Source: an alpha proteobacterium L41A
GTDB lineage: Bacteria; Pseudomonadota; Alphaproteobacteria; Caulobacterales; Caulobacteraceae
Assembly: GCA_000335735.1 (NCBI GenBank)
Contig: AMYY01000022.1
Coordinates: 1-56,025, forward strand
Direction of reading: 5' to 3'
Length of the DNA stretch: 56,025 nt
In this document: piece by piece, positions 7,753-15,318 of the stretch
Layout of the letters: each line of letters opens with the position of its first letter
How positions within the stretch are numbered: position 1 is the first letter of the stretch
Made by a program: the position numbers and the translations under genes
The notes under the pieces: generated by a model
What the model was told of the DNA's origin: nothing
The model's input: only the letters and a program-made list of their open reading frames with translations
Database searches by the model: none

Positions 7753-8655
7753 ATGACGCCCCAGATCGAGGCCTTTCTGGAGATGATGGCGGTCGAACGC
7801 GACGCCTCGCCCCATACGCTGTCCGCCTATGGCCGCGATCTGGCGGACGCGGAGACGGCGCTATCTGACGCCGGCGGGCTGATGAAGGCCGACGCCGAGG
7901 CGGTCGAGGCCTGGTTCGCGAACCTGTCGCGGCGAGGGCTGTCCGCCGCCACCGCCGCCCGTCGCCGCTCGTCCGCGCGGCAGTTCTATCGCTTCGCCCT
8001 GGCTGAGGGGTGGCGCACCGACGACCCCTCGCGCCGCCTCGACGCGCCCAAACAGGGCCGGTCCCTGCCCAAGGTGTTGAGCCGCGCCGAGATCGACGCC
8101 CTGCTGGCCGCCTCGGCCGCCCGCGATGCGGCCGCAGGCCTGCGCCTGGTCGCCCTGGTCGAGATGGCCTACGCCTCGGGCCTGCGGGTGTCCGAACTGC
8201 TGGGGCTAAAAGTCGAGGCCGTCCGGCGCGACCCCGCCTACCTGATCGTGCGGGGTAAGGGCGGCAAGGAACGGCTCGCGCCCCTCAACACCGCCGCGCG
8301 CGAAGCGATCAAGGCCTGGCTCGTCGCGCGCGACGCGAAGCGCAAGCCTGAGGCGCCCGACAGTCCCTGGCTGTTCCCCTCCTCCGGCCGCACCGGCCAC
8401 CTGACCCCGCGCCGTTTCGCCCAGCTGCTGGACGAGGCGGCGATCACGGCCGGCATCGACCCCGCCCGCGTCAGCCCCCACGTCCTGCGCCACGCCTTCG
8501 CCACCCATCTGCTGGAAGGCGGCGCCGACCTGCGCGTCGTGCAGACCCTTCTGGGCCACGTCGATATCGCCACGACCCAGATCTACACCCACGTCGCCAC
8601 CGACCGCCTGGCCCAGGTCGTCCAGCAAAACCACCCCTTGGCGCGCGACGACTGA
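7753..8655 (+). CDS. xerD: Tyrosine recombinase XerD
   Basis: XerD acts with XerC at dif to resolve chromosome dimers. The 300-residue product has the SAM-like core-binding domain (about 1-90, ASPHTLSAYGRDL) and the catalytic domain with R145 in ASGLRVSELL, K169 in GKGGKER, H243 and R246 in SPHVLRHAFATHLL, H269 in LLGHVDIATTQ and nucleophile Y278. All catalytic residues are present. The ATG at 7753 is preferred over the in-frame GTG at 7741. The location beside aroK, and no integrase-associated genes, supports the housekeeping enzyme rather than a mobile integrase. Confidence 0.93.
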   Translation: MTPQIEAFLEMMAVERDASPHTLSAYGRDLADAETALSDAGGLMKADAEAVEAWFANLSRRGLSAATAARRRSSARQFYRFALAEGWRTDDPSRRLDAPKQGRSLPKVLSRAEIDALLAASAARDAAAGLRLVALVEMAYASGLRVSELLGLKVEAVRRDPAYLIVRGKGGKERLAPLNTAAREAIKAWLVARDAKRKPEAPDSPWLFPSSGRTGHLTPRRFAQLLDEAAITAGIDPARVSPHVLRHAFATHLLEGGADLRVVQTLLGHVDIATTQIYTHVATDRLAQVVQQNHPLARDD

Positions 8656-8672
8656 CAGCACATATTCAGACC

Positions 8673-8897
8673 ATGGCTGAAGAGTTCTACGTCAAGGCGA
8701 TCTGGGATCCCGAGGCTGGGGTCTGGTGCAGCGAGTCGAACATTGTTGGGCTGGCGCTGGAAACGGCGACGCTCGGAGAGTTCGAGAACCTCGCTCGTCA
8801 TTTCGCGCCGGAGCTTCTGGCGGAGAATCTGGGCATTCACGGCGCTGTTCCAGTGCGGTTCGAAGCGGCTGGTGGATTTGACGTGATCGCTGCGTGA
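8673..8897 (+). CDS. DUF1902 protein, HicB-like antitoxin candidate
   Basis: The 74-residue product is nearly all a DUF1902 domain: FYVKAIWDPEAGVWCSES, then IVGLALETATLGEFENL and APELLAEN. The domain has the partial RNase-H-like fold of HicB antitoxins and often sits next to a HicA-type mRNA interferase. Here a hicA-like reading frame follows 63 bp downstream but is frameshifted. The antitoxin frame itself is intact. It starts 17 bp after xerD, and no strong ribosome-binding site is seen. Toxin neutralisation is inferred from family and context. Confidence 0.82.
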   Translation: MAEEFYVKAIWDPEAGVWCSESNIVGLALETATLGEFENLARHFAPELLAENLGIHGAVPVRFEAAGGFDVIAA

Positions 8898-8960
8898 CCG
8901 TGCGTTGAGCCGGAAATGTCGGCGGCGATGATGCGCGATCTGCCCTGATCGGAAGCCGCC

Positions 8961-9154
8961 ATGCCGAACGACTTCTACCCGAACTGACCGCCCTTCTCTT
9001 CGCCGCTGGCTGGCGTCGTGTCGTGAACGCCAAGGGCAGCCATGAGAAATGGCGGCATCCCGACCGACCGCATGCCGTCATCGTGCCGCGCTCGAAGAGC
9101 CGCCACACCGCCAACTCGGTCCTTAAACAGGCTGGTTTGCCCAAGGCCTTCTGA
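8961..9154 (+). pseudogene. hicA: HicA-like toxin gene with a one-base frameshift
   Basis: An ATG at 8961 with GGAAG five bases upstream encodes MPNDFYPN and then stops at 8985-8987. In the next frame, from about 8984, the sequence continues LTALLFAAGWRRVVNAKGSH and on to RHTANSVLKQAGLPKAF, stopping at 9152-9154. This is the HicA double-stranded-RNA-binding fold, with the catalytic-histidine motif KGSH and the LKQAGL C-terminus. The downstream frame has no ATG, GTG or TTG of its own before the conserved region. One missing base near 8982-8984 would join the halves into a 64-residue HicA. The toxin is therefore probably dead, unless this is a sequencing error or a programmed shift. Confidence 0.75.
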
Positions 9155-9244
9155 ACCCCCGCTTGCTCGGCGGCGTTGACCTCTCTAGGTTCGCGCGCCT
9201 TCCCCAAGGGCGCTTTCGCCCGTTTGCAGTTCCCGGACGCCTTG

Positions 9245-10192
9245 ATGGCCACGCACTATCTCGACTTCGAAAAGCCGATCGCCGATCTGGAAGCCAAGAT
9301 CGAGGAGCTGTCGCTGCTCGCCGACACCTCGGGCGACATCGACCATGAGATCGAGGGCCTTCGCAAAAAGGCCGACCAGCTGCGCAAGAAGACCTACGCC
9401 GGCCTCGACCCCTGGATGAAGACCCAGGTCGCGCGTCATCCGCAGCGTCCGCACTTCATCGACTACGTCCAGAGCCTGTTCACCGACTGGAACGAGTTGC
9501 ACGGCGATCGCCAGTTCGGCGACGACCAGGCCATCCTGGGCGGCCTGGCCCGGTTCCGCGGTCGCCCGGTCGTCATCATGGGCCATGAAAAGGGCCACGA
9601 CACCGCGACCCGCATCACCCACAACTTCGGCATGGCCCGGCCAGAGGGCTATCGCAAGGCGGTGCGCCTGATGGATATGGCCGAACAGTTCGGCCTGCCG
9701 GTCCTCAGCTTCATCGACACCGCCGGCGCCTATCCGGGCCTGGGCGCCGAGGAGCGCGGCCAGGCCGAGGCCATCGCCCGCTCGACCGAGCGCTGCCTGA
9801 CCCTGGGCGTCCCATCCATCGCCACCATCACGGGCGAAGGCGGTTCGGGCGGGGCCATCGCCATCGCGGCGGCAAGCCGCGTGCTGATGCTGGAACACTC
9901 GATCTATTCGGTCATCTCGCCCGAGGGCGCCGCCGGCATTTTGTGGCGCGACGGCGCGCGGGCCAAGGACGCGGCCATGGCGATGAAGATCACCGGCCCG
10001 GACCTGATGCAGCTGAAGATCGTCGACCGCCTGATCCAAGAGCCTGTCGGCGGCGCCCATACCGATCGCGACGCGGCCATGGCCAATGTCGGCGACGTTC
10101 TGGCCGAAGAGCTGAAGGGCTTTGACGGCCTGACGCCCCAGCAGATCAAGAAGCGCCGCGCGGATCGCTTCTACGCCATCGGCGCCCTCTGA
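9245..10192 (+). CDS. accA: Acetyl-CoA carboxylase carboxyltransferase subunit alpha
   Basis: With AccD it transfers the carboxyl group from carboxybiotin to acetyl-CoA, giving malonyl-CoA for fatty-acid synthesis. The 315-residue product has MATHYLDFEKPIADLEAKI at the N-terminus, an early coiled segment, RPHFIDYVQSLFTDWNELHG, and crotonase-fold motifs FIDTAGAYPGLGAEERGQ and GEGGSGGAIAIAAA, all typical of AccA. ATG 9245 is preferred; a frame open from 9176 would add 23 residues unlike the family. accD is not nearby, which is usual. It stands as a single gene between the hic remnant and a response regulator. Confidence 0.95.
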   Translation: MATHYLDFEKPIADLEAKIEELSLLADTSGDIDHEIEGLRKKADQLRKKTYAGLDPWMKTQVARHPQRPHFIDYVQSLFTDWNELHGDRQFGDDQAILGGLARFRGRPVVIMGHEKGHDTATRITHNFGMARPEGYRKAVRLMDMAEQFGLPVLSFIDTAGAYPGLGAEERGQAEAIARSTERCLTLGVPSIATITGEGGSGGAIAIAAASRVLMLEHSIYSVISPEGAAGILWRDGARAKDAAMAMKITGPDLMQLKIVDRLIQEPVGGAHTDRDAAMANVGDVLAEELKGFDGLTPQQIKKRRADRFYAIGAL

Positions 10193-10323
10193 CGCTTGAT
10201 CGCCCGAGTCAGCGTTAACGCAGCATCCACCCTCGTCTGCCAAGCTCCGCCCTTCGTTAGGAGGCATCGGGGTTTGCGACCGGCCATGAGTCTATCGGCG
10301 GGCCAGACGGAGGCCTTGAGGTC

Positions 10324-10875
10324 ATGAGCGGCGGCGAGTCTCTGCGCGAAAGCGCCGTCTTCAACCTGGGCGGCGCGATCACGATGATCGTCGACGATTC
10401 GCCGTTTTCGCTGACGCTGACTTCTAACGCTTTGACCGGCTTCGGCATCCGCCCGACCTATGCCTGCGGCACGGGGACCGAGGCCCAGAAGCTGCTGACC
10501 GACAAGCCCGTCGATCTGCTGGTCGTCGATACAGACATGCCCGACATCGACGGCTTCGAACTGGTGCGCTGGCTGCGTCGCTCGGGCGCCAATCCCAACA
10601 CCTTCACCCCCGTGATCATGACCGCGAGCCATATTCGTCGCGGTCGCGTCGCCGAGGCGCGCGACTGCGGCGCCAACTTCGTCATCACCAAGCCGTTCAG
10701 CCCTGCTCTTCTGCTGGAACGAATCCTGTGGGTCGCGCGCGACAGCCGGCCGTTCCTGGAAGTCGGCGACTATATGGGGCCCGATCGCCGGTTCCGGCAT
10801 ACCGGCTATGAAGGCGTCGAGCGTCGCGCCGACATGATCCGCAAGGCGAACGGGATGGAGACCTTGGCCCTATGA
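10324..10875 (+). CDS. Single-domain response regulator
   Basis: The 183-residue product is one receiver domain (about 18-138) with short flanks. The acidic pair D24-D25, phosphoacceptor D71 in VVDTDMPDIDG, switch T100 and K123 in ITKPFSP are all present, so it should accept phosphate. There is no DNA-binding output domain. The C-terminal tail YMGPDRRFRHTGYEGVERR recurs in stand-alone regulators of alphaproteobacteria, where such proteins act in phosphorelays, motility or chemotaxis. Its stop overlaps the next gene by 4 bp (10872-10875), so the two are co-translated. No cognate kinase is adjacent; a hybrid kinase lies 7 kb away. Confidence 0.9.
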   Translation: MSGGESLRESAVFNLGGAITMIVDDSPFSLTLTSNALTGFGIRPTYACGTGTEAQKLLTDKPVDLLVVDTDMPDIDGFELVRWLRRSGANPNTFTPVIMTASHIRRGRVAEARDCGANFVITKPFSPALLLERILWVARDSRPFLEVGDYMGPDRRFRHTGYEGVERRADMIRKANGMETLAL

Positions 10876-11351
10876 CCGTCATCACCCATACCCAGCGCAA
10901 GTCCCGTCTGTCCGAAATGCTGGATCGCCCCGGCGGCGTCAGCGTCGGTGTCGCCCTGGCCCAGGCCCGCGCCAATCTGGACGGACTTCAGGATCAGGCC
11001 CGCGCCATCATCGGCGACAATATCGCCGCCCTGCTGGCCAAGCCCGATCCGAACGGGATCGAGCCGATGCGCCTTGACATGGCCTATTCCGCTTCCAGCC
11101 AGATCATCGACGCCGCCAGCCCCTTTTCGATGGACGACCTGTGCACCGCGGCCAAGGGCCTGTGCGACCTGCTGGACGCCGCGCCGCGCCAGGGCGGTTT
11201 CGACTGGCGCATCGCCACGGTCCACGCCCAGGCGATGAAACTGCTGCTGGCCCTGCCGCCCGAGGAGCAGGCCGCGCGGACCGCCATCCTGACGAACCTG
11301 CAAGAGGTGGTCAGAAAGAAGCTGCCGGCCGCCAGTCAGTCCGCCATCTGA
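10872..11351 (+). CDS. Uncharacterised helical protein, possibly CheE-like
   Basis: The 159-residue product has no catalytic motif. It is predicted mostly helical and resembles, by general layout, the small CheE-type proteins coded with response regulators in Caulobacter: a KSRLSEMLDRPGG N-terminus, a middle helix with LCTAAKGLCDLLDAA, then VHAQAMKLLLALP. That suggests a partner or phosphotransfer-like accessory of the receiver protein encoded just before it. No Hpt-type histidine motif is certain, although H119 lies in a helical VHAQAMKLL context. Its 3' end overlaps the convergent ABC exporter gene by 16 bp. The CheE link is weak inference. Confidence 0.75.
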   Translation: MTVITHTQRKSRLSEMLDRPGGVSVGVALAQARANLDGLQDQARAIIGDNIAALLAKPDPNGIEPMRLDMAYSASSQIIDAASPFSMDDLCTAAKGLCDLLDAAPRQGGFDWRIATVHAQAMKLLLALPPEEQAARTAILTNLQEVVRKKLPAASQSAI

Positions 11352-13186
11352 GGCGTCTTGCCGCCGCGCGTCTGTTTGCGCCACAGGGCCGCATACTCCC
11401 CGCCCTGTCGCGCCACCAGTTCGTGATGCCCGCCGCGTTCGACGATCCGCCCGGCCTTCAGCACCAGAATCTGGTCCGCATCCGCCACGGTCGATAGGCG
11501 GTGCGCGACCACCAGGGTCGTGCGGCCGTTCCTGGCCTTGCGCAGGGTCTTCTGGATCGCGGCCTCGGTGCGGCTGTCCAGGGCGCTGGTCGCCTCGTCC
11601 AGGATCAGAATGCACGGATCGGCCAGCAGGGCGCGGGCGATGCCCACCCGCTGACGTTCGCCGCCCGACAGCTTCAGCCCCCGTTCGCCGACCTTGGTCT
11701 GCATCCCGTCCGGCAAGCCGCGAATGAAGTCGGCCAGTTCCGCCGCCTCCGCCGCCGCCCACACCTGCCCCTCGTCCGCCTCGGGGCGGGCGAAGGCGAT
11801 GTTGGCGGCGAGGGTATCGTTGAACAGCGCCACGTCCTGAGGCACCAGCGCCACCGCCGAGCGCAGCGAGGCCTGGGTCACCTCGCGCGCATTGTGGCCG
11901 TCGATCAGCACGCGCCCCTCCTGTGGATCAAGCAGACGCAGCGCCAGTTTGACGATGGTGGACTTGCCCGCGCCGGAGGGCCCGACCAGCGCCGTCGTCG
12001 TGCCCGGCGCGGCGTAGAAGCTGACGTCCTCCAGCCCATTGGCCCGCGCGTCGTGGCGGAAGCCGACGCCCTCGAACGCCACCGACGCCCCGCGCGCATC
12101 GACCGGCCGCGGCAGGGCGACGGCGTTCGGCGCATCGGCGACCTGCGGCGTCTGTCGCGTCACCTTCAGCATCTCCTCCATATCGATGAACGACTGACGG
12201 ATTTCCCGATAGGCGAAGCCCAGGATGTTCAGCGGCGCATACAGCGAGATCATGATCAGCACCGCCGCTGTCACGTCGCCCGGCCCCATCCGACCGGCCG
12301 CCGCCTCGAATCCGGCCATCACCCCCATGACGCCCAGTCCCAGGTTCATCACCAGGGCCTGCATCCCGTTCAGCATGTTCAGCGAACTGTTGGCCTTCAG
12401 CGACGCCTCGGCATAGTCGCCCAGCGCACGATCATAGGTCTGGGCCGCGCGCGTCTCAGCCCCGAAGGACTTGACCGTCTCATAGTTCAGCAGGGCGTCG
12501 ACCGAGACGCCGGCGGCCTCGGAATCGGCCGCATTCATGATCCGGCGATGCTCCAGCCGCCAGTTGGACATGGCGAAGGTGGCGGCGGTGTAGATGACGA
12601 CCACGACCACCGCGACGGCGGCGAAACGCCAGTCGTATTTCGCGCCCAGCACCCCCGCCGCCAGCACCAACTCAACCCCGGTCGGGACCAGGTTGAAGGC
12701 CAGGATGCGCAGCAGGAAATCGACCGCGCGCGATCCCCGGTCCATCGTCCGCGACAGGGCGCCCGAGCGTTTGGTCTGGTGGAAGTCCAGCGACAGGCTC
12801 AGCGCATGGGCGAAGGCCTCGGCCGCCGTCGCGCGTTGGGCGGCGGCGCGCACCGGCGCGAACACCACGTCGGACATCAAGGGCGACGCAGCCGACAGGA
12901 ACCGCACGAGGGCCCAGCCGATGGCGAAGGCCGTAAAGCCCAGGCCGACGGCGGTCGCCGCACCCTGCCCTGCCGCCAGACGGTTGACCGCCGCGCCCAG
13001 CACCAGCGGCGCCATGACGCCCAGTCCCTTGCCCGCCAGCGTCAGCAGGATGGCCGAGATTAGCCGCAGTCTCAGGTGCGGCGCGCCCGATCGGGCCACC
13101 AGCCGCGCAAGGTCCGCCAGCGCCGTCAGCGTCGGAGGTCCGTCCGTCTTGTCCTGTGGGCTCCCTGCCTGCTGCGCCTTGACCAT
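11336..13186 (-). CDS. Atm1/HMT1-type ABC exporter (fused permease-ATPase)
   Basis: A half-transporter of about 616 residues: six transmembrane helices in roughly the first 330 residues, then an ATPase domain with Walker A GPSGAGKST, the Q-loop in ALVPQDVALFNDT, signature LSGGERQRVGIARALL, Walker B ILILDEATSALD and H-loop VVAHRLST. The linker motif ALNYETVKSFGAE, written here as LLNYETVKSFGAETRAA, is characteristic of the ABCB7/Atm1/HMT1 family. That family exports glutathione-linked metal or sulfur species and supports heavy-metal tolerance. The ATG at 13186 is chosen; in-frame starts at 13222 and 13237 are possible. It may follow ltaE on one transcript. Confidence 0.9.
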   Translation of the reverse strand: MVKAQQAGSPQDKTDGPPTLTALADLARLVARSGAPHLRLRLISAILLTLAGKGLGVMAPLVLGAAVNRLAAGQGAATAVGLGFTAFAIGWALVRFLSAASPLMSDVVFAPVRAAAQRATAAEAFAHALSLSLDFHQTKRSGALSRTMDRGSRAVDFLLRILAFNLVPTGVELVLAAGVLGAKYDWRFAAVAVVVVVIYTAATFAMSNWRLEHRRIMNAADSEAAGVSVDALLNYETVKSFGAETRAAQTYDRALGDYAEASLKANSSLNMLNGMQALVMNLGLGVMGVMAGFEAAAGRMGPGDVTAAVLIMISLYAPLNILGFAYREIRQSFIDMEEMLKVTRQTPQVADAPNAVALPRPVDARGASVAFEGVGFRHDARANGLEDVSFYAAPGTTTALVGPSGAGKSTIVKLALRLLDPQEGRVLIDGHNAREVTQASLRSAVALVPQDVALFNDTLAANIAFARPEADEGQVWAAAEAAELADFIRGLPDGMQTKVGERGLKLSGGERQRVGIARALLADPCILILDEATSALDSRTEAAIQKTLRKARNGRTTLVVAHRLSTVADADQILVLKAGRIVERGGHHELVARQGGEYAALWRKQTRGGKTPQMAD

Positions 13187-13296
13187 CGGGTCACGCCTGC
13201 CGCCGGAGCGTTCGCCTCGCATCGCCATGATCCGCATATGGAAAGCCAATGCGACCGGGGAAAGGCCACGCTGGCGCGCAAGCGGGGATTCGTCGC

Positions 13297-14313
13297 TCAG
13301 CCCAGACCGGCGACCGCCTCGATCAACTCGTCCACGGCCGCTTCCTGCGTCGCCCATGAACAGACGAAGCGCACCGAACCGTCATCGAAGGCGTAGCAGG
13401 CCCAACCCATGTCGTTCAGGCGCGCGTGCGCCTCTGGCGGCATCCGCACGAAGACGGCGTTCGCCTCCACCGGATGGGCCAGGACGAAGGGCGACCGCCC
13501 CGCGATGCCGGCCGCCAAACGCTGCGCCATCAGATTGGCGTGGGCGCCGCCCGATTCCCAATCGCCGCTTTCCAGCAAGCCCAGCATCGGACCCGACAGC
13601 AGACGCGTCTTGGATGACGTCTGGCCCGCCTGTTTCAGACGGTTGTCCAGTCGCCGCGCCAGGCTCTTGTCGAACAGCACGATCGCCTCGGCGCAGTTGG
13701 CGCCCGCCTTGGCCCCGCCGAACACCAGCACATCCACGCCCAGACGGGGAATGTCCTTCAGGTCGAAACCGGCGGCGACCGCATTGGTCAGGCGCGCGCC
13801 GTCCATGTGAACGCCGTAGCCCAGCCCCTTGGCTGGTTCGATTAGGTGGCGCAGCTCTTCCTCGGTATAGACCGAGCCATATTCGGTGGCCTGGGTCAGC
13901 GACAGGGCGGCGGGCGGCTGACGATGCCCGACTTCGGGTTCGCCCAACTGCGCCTGCAGCGCCAATGGATCGATCTTGCCCGAGAACCCCGGCAGCCCGA
14001 TCAGGCCGACGCCGTGACCGAAGAAGCCCGGCGCGCCCGTCTCGTCGGTGCAGATGTGCGCCGCATGGTGCGCCAGCACCGCCTCATAGGGTTGGGCCAG
14101 CATCGACAGGGAGATGGCGTTGGCCGCCGTCCCGCTGAAAACAAACCGCACGTCGGCGTCGGCATCCAGACGCTGGCGAATCTGGTCGGCGGCGCGGGCG
14201 GTGACTTCGTCTGCGCCATAGGCGCGGGCGAATCCCTTGTTGGCGCGCACCAGGCCTTCGATGGCGCTCAGCGCCATGCCGGCGGTGTTGTCGGAGCCAA
14301 AATCGTAACGCAT
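13297..14313 (-). CDS. ltaE: Low-specificity L-threonine aldolase
   Basis: A PLP-dependent aldolase cleaving L-threonine and allo-threonine to glycine and acetaldehyde. The 338-residue product starts MRYDFGSDNTAG and carries FVFSGTAANAISL, VHMDGARLTNA and a cofactor lysine in VLVFGGAKAGANCAEAIV. The GGxKxG setting of that lysine matches the Pseudomonas-type aldolases rather than E. coli LtaE. ATG 14313 is taken over the in-frame TTG one codon earlier. It overlaps the stop of the upstream channel gene by one base (TGATG), indicating translational coupling. Confidence 0.9.
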   Translation of the reverse strand: MRYDFGSDNTAGMALSAIEGLVRANKGFARAYGADEVTARAADQIRQRLDADADVRFVFSGTAANAISLSMLAQPYEAVLAHHAAHICTDETGAPGFFGHGVGLIGLPGFSGKIDPLALQAQLGEPEVGHRQPPAALSLTQATEYGSVYTEEELRHLIEPAKGLGYGVHMDGARLTNAVAAGFDLKDIPRLGVDVLVFGGAKAGANCAEAIVLFDKSLARRLDNRLKQAGQTSSKTRLLSGPMLGLLESGDWESGGAHANLMAQRLAAGIAGRSPFVLAHPVEANAVFVRMPPEAHARLNDMGWACYAFDDGSVRFVCSWATQEAAVDELIEAVAGLG

Positions 14314-15266
14314 CAACGGTTCGTCGCCTTCAGATCGGCCGTATCGTCTTCGACCGTGCGGACGCGCACGACCGGCACCACATCCTCATCGCCATAGGGC
14401 ACGGCGACCTGATGCGGGAACGGAATCTCGATCCCGGCGGCGTCCAGCGCCTCCTTGCCGCCCTGCATCAGATCGGCCTGGGTCTGCCACCAGTCGCCGA
14501 CCTTGACCCAGGCGTGCAGCGTCACCTGCACCGAGCTGTCCAGCAGGCCCGTCACGCCGGTCCAGGGATGGGGATCGTGAAGGACCTTTTCGTGCGCGGC
14601 GGCCATATCCGCCAGCACGCAGCGCGCTTGGTTCAGATCGTCGCCATAGCCGACCGTGAAGTTGATTTCGATCCGGCGCGTCTGCTGGCCGGTCAAGTTG
14701 GTCAGCGGATCGCTCAGGACCTTGGAGTTCGGAATGACGATCTTGTGGTTGTTGGCGTTGGACAACTGGGTCGTGAACAGGTCCAGTCGCTGCACCGTGC
14801 CGCTCATCCCGCCGACATCGACCACGTCGCCGACGCGATAGGGCCGCAGCACCAGCAGCATGATCCCCGACGCCACGTTCGACAACGTGCCCTGCAACGC
14901 CAAGCCCACCGCCAGGGAGGCCGCGCCTAGCACCGCGATGATAGAGGTCGTCTGAACGCCCAGCCGCTGCAGCACGGCGATCATGCCGATGATGATCACC
15001 ACAACCCGCACCACCTGCACCGCAAAACTCAGGACGGTCGGGTCATGTCGGAAGCCGCGCACCCTCGACAGGGTTCTGCGCGCTGCGCCGGCCGCCCACT
15101 TCGCCACAAACAGAGTGGCGACGAAGATCAGGATGGCGATGGTCAGGTTGATCGCGAAATCGCCCGCCATGTCGGTCAGCTTGGCGATCATGGCGGCGTC
15201 GATCGAAACGGCCTTACGGCCTGCGGCCACCGCGTCGGCGACTTCGTTGGAAAGGGGCAGAGACAT
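14313..15266 (-). CDS. MscS-family mechanosensitive channel
   Basis: The 317-residue product has about three transmembrane helices and the MscS core. The pore-lining helix is Ala/Gly-rich (VLGAASLAVGLALQGTLSNV), followed by the beta domain RPYRVGDVVDVGGMSGTVQ and the conserved VIPNSKVLSDPLTNLT. A cytoplasmic vestibule domain follows, ending in FPHQVAVPYGDE. Such channels release solutes on hypo-osmotic shock from the inner membrane. It is the first gene of a coupled pair with ltaE, which has no obvious functional relation. Confidence 0.93.
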   Translation of the reverse strand: MSLPLSNEVADAVAAGRKAVSIDAAMIAKLTDMAGDFAINLTIAILIFVATLFVAKWAAGAARRTLSRVRGFRHDPTVLSFAVQVVRVVVIIIGMIAVLQRLGVQTTSIIAVLGAASLAVGLALQGTLSNVASGIMLLVLRPYRVGDVVDVGGMSGTVQRLDLFTTQLSNANNHKIVIPNSKVLSDPLTNLTGQQTRRIEINFTVGYGDDLNQARCVLADMAAAHEKVLHDPHPWTGVTGLLDSSVQVTLHAWVKVGDWWQTQADLMQGGKEALDAAGIEIPFPHQVAVPYGDEDVVPVVRVRTVEDDTADLKATNR

Positions 15267-15318
15267 GAGGTCGGGTCTAACGCCTGACGCGACGATTGGA
15301 ACCCCCGAAAGCCCGATT

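Noticed and set aside
8961..9154. Programmed ribosomal frameshift producing HicA
   Set aside because: The junction CCCGAACTG has no clear slippery heptamer and no obvious downstream stem, so a mutation or read error is more likely.
9176..9200. TTGACC...TAGGTT as a promoter for accA
   Set aside because: The boxes are only about four bases apart, far too close for sigma70.
10286..10327. A 13-codon frame overlapping the response-regulator start
   Set aside because: Too short to support without conservation or footprint data; mentioned only as context.
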